The notes beneath the pieces were generated by a model, which saw only the letters and a program-made list of their open reading frames with translations, made no database searches and was not told the origin of the DNA. The translations under genes were made by a program, and so were the position numbers. From positions 1 through 11,104 of the forward strand of contig JASFYU010000176.1 in assembly GCA_045046905.1 (NCBI GenBank): DNA of 11,104 nucleotides, in the 5' to 3' direction. The stretch comes from JASFYU01 sp045046905. Lineage in GTDB: Bacteria > Bacteroidota > Bacteroidia > Flavobacteriales > Flavobacteriaceae. How positions within the stretch are numbered: the stretch's first letter is position 1; every line of letters begins with the position of its first letter. Of the stretch, positions 7,767 to 11,104 are shown in pieces.

Positions 7767-9005
7767 TTATATAAAATCAATAATTGCAAGATATGATGTA
7801 ATCAATCCGAATACCAATACCAGACTAACACCTATATTCATTTTTCTGCTTGCTATATGTTTTCCCATAATGGATTTCTTATTGATTAAAATAAGAATCG
7901 GGAAGGTTACTGCCGGAAGAATACATGCTTGAAAGGCTTGTGAAAAAATCATTAAGGCAGGAGGCCTCATATCAATAAATTGTGAACCAAAACTGAGTAA
8001 CAAGGCCAATCCTCCTAATATTCTGAACAGGGGAGATTTGAGGTCTCTTGATGTACCCATATAGTCGCTGATTAACCATGGTGCAATTAGTATAATCGGA
8101 AAAACCGTTGAAATCGCGGCACTTGTAATGCCGAATATGAGCAGGAAGGCGGCGAATTTTCCTCCAATGGGTTCGAACAATATGATAAGATCCAAGGTGT
8201 TATCTAGATTTTTTCCGGCAACATATAAGGTTCCCGCCGCGACGGCCATGATACAGCCACTTAAAAACAACATCATAAAGGCCGATACAAAGGCATCTCT
8301 TTTTTCTGTTTTCAAGTCTGATATTCCCCAGCCTTTTTCACTGACCACAATACTGCGTACCACAAATACGGCGGCTGAACAGGTGGTGCCGACTATAGCT
8401 GCTATCAATGCAAAAGAACCTGGTTTATTTGGTATCTCAGGAATCATTCCCTTTCCTATTTCAATGAAATCGGGTTTTATTAAAAATAAGACCATAACAA
8501 AACTCAGTCCCATTATTATTACGACACCACTTAACAGCTTTTCGAACAAAGCGTATCTTCCGTTATAGAGCAAGAGAAAAAGAGCGACAATAATGACAGC
8601 CGTAATCGTAACGGTACTTATTACGATTCCATTCCCTGCAAGGCGGATTCCTTCTTGCAGTAGATCGGCCGCAATACCCATAACGCCCATAAGAGCAAGA
8701 ACCTCTCCGATAATCAGAGACACAAGAATATAGAGGGCTATAGGTTTCCCGAATTTAATGTTCTGCTTTATATTAAATAGGGCCGTTTTACCAGAAACAA
8801 GCGTTACTTGCCCATAGGCGACCATAAGAATATAGGTAAATATACAGGATAGGATCAGGGCCCAAAAGAGAGACATGCCGTATTCGGCCCCTGCCTTGGC
8901 CATAGTGGTAATGCTTCCTGTGCCAATATTATATCCAATTAAGAACAAGCCAGGCCCTATGAGGCCAAGTGTCATGGTTATTTTCTGCTTTAATGTTTTA
9001 AACAT
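7767..9005 (-). CDS. NRAMP-fold transporter lacking metal-site motifs, putative amino-sugar or other organic-solute carrier
   Basis: This 412-residue inner-membrane protein has about eleven hydrophobic segments (roughly 14-32, 46-66, 90-112, 128-148, 156-176, 198-218, 237-262, 284-306, 328-346, 350-375, 391-411). It would commonly be annotated as an Nramp-family divalent metal transporter (LeuT-fold, APC superfamily). TM1 starts GPGLF like NRAMP, but the metal-binding DPGN of TM1 is replaced by YNIGTGS (25-31), and the Met-Pro-His of TM6 is replaced by TTCSAAVFVVRS (207-218). The residues that coordinate Mn/Fe in true NRAMPs are therefore absent, and metal transport is doubtful. The gene sits between nagB-like and nagA-like genes, with 1 base to the first and 9 to the second, so it is almost certainly cotranscribed and translationally coupled. 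Import of an amino sugar or its derivative is the natural guess, but it is inference from context. Confidence 0.78.
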   Translation of the reverse strand: MFKTLKQKITMTLGLIGPGLFLIGYNIGTGSITTMAKAGAEYGMSLFWALILSCIFTYILMVAYGQVTLVSGKTALFNIKQNIKFGKPIALYILVSLIIGEVLALMGVMGIAADLLQEGIRLAGNGIVISTVTITAVIIVALFLLLYNGRYALFEKLLSGVVIIMGLSFVMVLFLIKPDFIEIGKGMIPEIPNKPGSFALIAAIVGTTCSAAVFVVRSIVVSEKGWGISDLKTEKRDAFVSAFMMLFLSGCIMAVAAGTLYVAGKNLDNTLDLIILFEPIGGKFAAFLLIFGITSAAISTVFPIILIAPWLISDYMGTSRDLKSPLFRILGGLALLLSFGSQFIDMRPPALMIFSQAFQACILPAVTFPILILINKKSIMGKHIASRKMNIGVSLVLVFGLITSYLAIIDFI

Positions 9006-9006
9006 G

Positions 9007-9738
9007 TCAGGAAGGGAGTAAAATAGATGATTCTTTATCTAAAAATAAATAGGTCGAATTGTGGTTTTGCAATATTGATGCGGGTATATTGGGTGAGATA
9101 TCGCTATTGACTACTTTTTCAACTGCAATTGATTTTCTCTCATCAGGAACGCTACATATTATGTGTCGAGATTTCATAATTCTGTTTATAGACATACTGA
9201 TTGCCCTAGTTGGTACTTCTTCCAAATTCTTGAACCAACCTTCATTCAGCTGCTGTGCCCTACAACCTTCGTCTAAAGTGACGTCAAGGTACGAGGCTTC
9301 GGTATCAAAGTCTGCCGGAGGGTCATTAAATGCTAAATGGGCATTTTCACCTATTCCTACAAAAGCAACGTCAATTGGATGTTCGACGATAATATCATGA
9401 AGCCTTTGGCACTCTTTCGCAATATCGCCTTCACCATTCACATAATAGAACGCCAAGGGCTTGACCTTGTCTGCAAACCGTTCTTTAAGATATTTTCTAA
9501 AAGATGCAGGATGCATCTCAGATAAACCAATATATTCGTCTAAATGAAAACAGCTTACAACGGACCAATCTATATTTTGCGCTACTAAAACGGCAAGCAT
9601 CTCGAATTGAGAGGCGCCGGTAGCAATAATTATATTCGCCTTACCTCTGCTCGATATTGCTTGCTGTATTAATTCAGCCCCTTTTTTTGCGGCTTCTTTT
9701 CCTAAATCGGCCTTGGTATTTGAAATTACGATTTCCAT
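9007..9738 (-). CDS. nagB: NagB-family glucosamine-6-phosphate deaminase/isomerase-like protein
   Basis: This 243-residue cytoplasmic protein belongs to the GlcN-6-P deaminase / 6-phosphogluconolactonase superfamily; classical NagB turns glucosamine-6-phosphate into fructose-6-phosphate and ammonia. Visible landmarks are the phosphate-loop-like IIATGASQFEML (37-48), FHLDEYIGL with D67 at the NagB general-base position, and VGIGENAHLAFNDPP (127-141) with H134 at the catalytic His. PTRAISMSINRIM and the C-terminal SILQNHN also fit, and no signal peptide is seen. Against E. coli NagB, the GNDGHIAFNEP segment reads GENAHLAFNDP, so the Asp at E. coli 141 is Asn (N132) and E148 is Asp (D139). That marks a divergent clade, possibly with another aminosugar phosphate as substrate. 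It is first in the leftward operon; its TGA stop is one base from the transporter ATG. A 6-phosphogluconolactonase role is less likely given the nagA-like neighbour. Confidence 0.78.
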   Translation of the reverse strand: MEIVISNTKADLGKEAAKKGAELIQQAISSRGKANIIIATGASQFEMLAVLVAQNIDWSVVSCFHLDEYIGLSEMHPASFRKYLKERFADKVKPLAFYYVNGEGDIAKECQRLHDIIVEHPIDVAFVGIGENAHLAFNDPPADFDTEASYLDVTLDEGCRAQQLNEGWFKNLEEVPTRAISMSINRIMKSRHIICSVPDERKSIAVEKVVNSDISPNIPASILQNHNSTYLFLDKESSILLPS

Positions 9739-9771
9739 CTTTTATTTAATATATAGGCAATTATTGACTGT

Positions 9772-9789
9772 TCCTTTTTGGTTAAAGGA
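9772..9789. promoter_or_regulatory. Inverted repeat in the 5' leader of the nag-like operon
   Basis: TCCTTT (9772-9777) and AAAGGA (9784-9789) are perfect complements with a six-base spacer (TTGGTT). It lies within the predicted leader, 34-51 bases before the NagB-like start, and could be an operator half-site pair or a small RNA hairpin. Confidence 0.25.
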
Positions 9790-9791
9790 CT

Positions 9792-9813
9792 TTATTATTC
9801 TTTGTAATAATAA
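9792..9813. promoter_or_regulatory. 22-bp perfect inverted repeat at the predicted start of transcription
   Basis: TTATTATT (9792-9799) and AATAATAA (9806-9813) are perfect complements separated by six bases (CTTTGT). The palindrome lies directly downstream of the candidate -7 box, where a repressor could block initiation. The arms are pure A/T, so chance occurrence in this AT-rich spacer cannot be excluded. Confidence 0.35.
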
Positions 9814-9842
9814 CAAATTAGCGATAAGCTAAATCATTCAAA
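9814..9842 (-). promoter_or_regulatory. Candidate Bacteroidota promoter of the nag-like operon
   Basis: On the minus strand TTTG (9839-9842) lies 18 bases upstream of TAATTTG (9814-9820). This approximates the Bacteroidota sigma-ABfr pattern TTTG, about 19-21 bases, TAnnTTTG, one base short in both the -7 box and the spacer. Transcription would start near 9806-9810, about 70 bases before the NagB-like ATG at 9738. Confidence 0.35.
9818..9832. promoter_or_regulatory. Inverted repeat TTAGC-N5-GCTAA inside the promoter spacer
   Basis: TTAGC (9818-9822) and GCTAA (9828-9832) are perfect complements around GATAA. The repeat lies between the candidate -33 and -7 boxes, a common place for a repressor operator. 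The short arms make this a weak call. Confidence 0.28.
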
Positions 9843-10093
9843 CACATTCAATTTTTGTTGTATCACTTTATTCATCATTAACGTAGCCCTAGCTGTGCCG
9901 ACAAGTATGACTATGTTAATAACACGGAGCATGATAAAACAATAAAGCAATTTTGTTTTCTGTGACTCACTTTACCGTTAATTCGGCGTAAGATATAATT
10001 TTATTCGCGATTATCGTTAAATTGAAAGGGGCTCGATTCAAAATAAGTCATGTTTTTCGCTTCAATCCCTCATTGAGGGTTTAATTCTCCGAT

Positions 10094-10114
10094 GCCTGCC
10101 TACCGCAGGCAGGC
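10094..10114. repeat. GC-rich intergenic hairpin (REP-like), 8-bp stem
   Basis: GCCTGCCT (10094-10101) and AGGCAGGC (10107-10114) form a perfect 8-bp stem around the loop ACCGC. It stands out in an AT-rich spacer. Similar CCTGCC/GGCAGG hairpins are, from my recollection, dispersed between genes in many flavobacterial genomes. No T-run follows on either strand, so a plain intrinsic terminator is not supported. Only one copy is in the window. Confidence 0.55.
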
Positions 10115-10252
10115 TTGCCCTGAGGTTATTGACTTAAAAAGTTTAAATCAATTCATATAACACAGTTCGCTAGCTGTCTTCGAATATAGTACGCACTATC
10201 AAATCAAGACGACATAATGTTCGTATTTTAATGATATTGTTGTTTTGTAGAC

Positions 10253-11011
10253 CTAATTCTTCATGGCCTTAATCACCTCTTTGTTTATGGTGCTGACTCT
10301 TTTTATATCCATTTTGTCTACTTTCCTATCATAGGTCATCAGACCGTTCACTTCGCCTTCAACATCAGTGGTCTGTGTGTAAATAGCGGCGGAAAACCCA
10401 GTGCGGATCATATTTTTTAACTTTTGAGCATACTTTACGTACTCATCGGTCACTTTTTTAGAACTATTGAATTTAACATATCCCCAGTTGTCATCCGTTT
10501 TCCATAGGTGTCCTTTAAGAGGCAGTCCGATTCCTCCATATTCGCCTAAAACGGTTACCCTATTGGCATCATACAAATAAAGTTTTGGGTCTGGGTAGTT
10601 ATGAATATCTAATATGTCGCCTGTTTGAAAATGGTTTCCTCCGCTTGCAGAATTAACCAAACGAGAAGGGTCGTGGTTCTTGGTCCATTGGGTGATTTCA
10701 ATAGTTTTGAACTGCCCCCAAGCCTCATTGAAAGGTACCCAAACCACTATGCTCGGGTTTGAATATAGGTTGTCCATTATTTCTTGCCATTCTTTTCTGT
10801 ATATTTTTTCCGAGGCTGAAGTTCGCTTTCGTTCGTTTCCTTCAAAATAGGTTTTGTTCTGCCATCCCTCGATATAGTCGCCGTTGGGCATATCTTACCA
10901 TACCAACATTCCTATCTTATCACAATGGGTGTACCATCTTGCTGGTTCTACTTTCACATGTTTACGAATCATGTTGAACCCATACTCCTTTGTCTTTATA
11001 ATGTCATAACC
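10253..11011 (-). pseudogene. GH2-family glycosidase, truncated 3' remnant with a nonsense codon
   Basis: The remnant encodes the C-terminal catalytic part of a GH2 glycoside hydrolase (beta-galactosidase/glucuronidase type). From about 11011 downward the frame reads GYDIIKTKEYGFNMIRKH, then VKVEPARWYTHCDKIGMLVW, a classic GH2 barrel segment. It then hits TAA (minus strand, 10895-10897) where WQDMPNG is expected, so CAA (Gln) has become a stop. Counting from the Met at 10891, the following 212 residues contain VPFNEAWGQ with the general acid/base E56 and TVLGEYGG with the nucleophile E117. Upstream of about 11011 the match fades, and an in-frame TAG lies at 11054-11056. The sugar-binding and immunoglobulin-like domains and the signal peptide are absent from the window. 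GH2 enzymes are usually 600-1000 residues, so about 250 is a fragment. Translation from 10891 would not make a working barrel. Confidence 0.82.
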
Positions 11012-11065
11012 TGAGTTCGACCTAAGGTTTAATCTACAGAATACAAATAAAAGCTAAGATTTGAA

Positions 11066-11104
11066 ATGGAAAATTTGAAGGAATATCTGGATATTTCAAA
11101 AATT
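11066..11104 (+). CDS. Possible start of an unknown gene running off the right edge
   Basis: An ATG at 11066 opens a frame of 13 codons (MENLKEYLDISKI) that continues past the window end. It points opposite to the GH2 remnant and begins about 55 bases beyond the point where GH2 homology stops, so it could belong to an inserted element such as a transposase gene. There is too little sequence to recognise a family, and it may be chance. Confidence 0.2.
   Translation, partial: MENLKEYLDISKI

Larger units (their letters stand above)
9739..10252. other. Gene-free spacer upstream of the nag-like operon
   Basis: No coding region with family resemblance was found on either strand; the ATG-started frames I checked here are only a few codons long. 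Both flanking genes point leftward, so the stretch holds the 3' side of the GH2 remnant and the promoter region of the operon. It contains the candidate promoter and inverted repeats near 9772-9842, a small hairpin CCCTC-ATT-GAGGG at 10067-10079, and a GC-rich hairpin repeat at 10094-10114. No hairpin followed by a T-run on the minus strand was seen, so a classical terminator for the GH2 gene is not evident. Confidence 0.6.

Noticed and set aside
8128..8568. 146-codon + strand frame opposite the transporter gene
   Set aside because: It is antisense to a well-supported membrane protein gene, and its composition is the mirror of transmembrane codons; no family resemblance.
7767..9005. Mn/Fe transporter MntH assignment
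   Set aside because: The DPGN and MPH metal-coordinating motifs are absent, and the neighbours are sugar-catabolic genes.
9059..9400. 113-codon + strand frame opposite the nagB-like gene
   Set aside because: The opposite strand has clear NagB-family motifs throughout; this frame has none.
1..11104. CRISPR array, tRNA or rRNA genes
   Set aside because: No regularly spaced direct repeats, no cloverleaf with a recognisable T-arm, and no rRNA-like conserved stretches were seen on either strand.

Overview
The window looks like a polysaccharide-utilisation neighbourhood from a marine-type member of the Bacteroidota, probably Flavobacteriia. The evidence is AT-rich DNA, lipoprotein signal peptides, weak Shine-Dalgarno signals, genes typical of this phylum (DUF4832-type protein, Asp-box propeller lipoprotein, GH2 enzyme, N-acetylglucosamine-type catabolic genes), a TTTG-type promoter, and a GC-rich hairpin of a kind I associate with flavobacterial spacers. 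Genus cannot be fixed from the sequence, and no SusC/SusD pair, rRNA, tRNA or CRISPR array is visible.

Left half, + strand: an intact secreted DUF4832/TIM-barrel protein (73-1590), then 32 bases later an intact 815-aa lipoprotein with twelve Asp-box motifs (1623-4070) resembling two-propeller GH74-like proteins. A diverged paralog follows (4154-6368) that is a clear pseudogene: two single-base frameshifts, one TAG and one TGA, the TGA falling on the conserved Trp of an Asp box. Directly after it is a short remnant (6371-6484) that reads as a signal peptide plus about 14 residues, apparently with its start codon changed to ATA.

Centre and right, - strand: a compact three-gene operon read leftward from 9738 to 6504. 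Its order is a NagB-family sugar-phosphate isomerase/deaminase, an NRAMP-fold membrane transporter lacking the metal-binding signature residues, and a NagA-family deacetylase that carries a lipoprotein signal peptide. Spacings are 1 and 9 bases. A 514-base spacer upstream holds a candidate Bacteroidota promoter, three inverted repeats around it, and a GC-rich hairpin repeat. At the right edge lies the 3' part of a GH2 glycosidase gene (10253 to about 11011), broken by a CAA-to-TAA change and truncated upstream. A new + strand frame opening at 11066 may belong to whatever truncated it.

How it may work together (inference): surface or periplasmic enzymes release an N-acetylated sugar, the lipoprotein deacetylase removes the acetyl group outside the cytoplasm, the NRAMP-like carrier imports the product, and the NagB-like enzyme deaminates or isomerises it after phosphorylation by a kinase not encoded here. 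The glycosidase side is partly decayed while the amino-sugar operon is intact. The operon is the best candidate for something undescribed.
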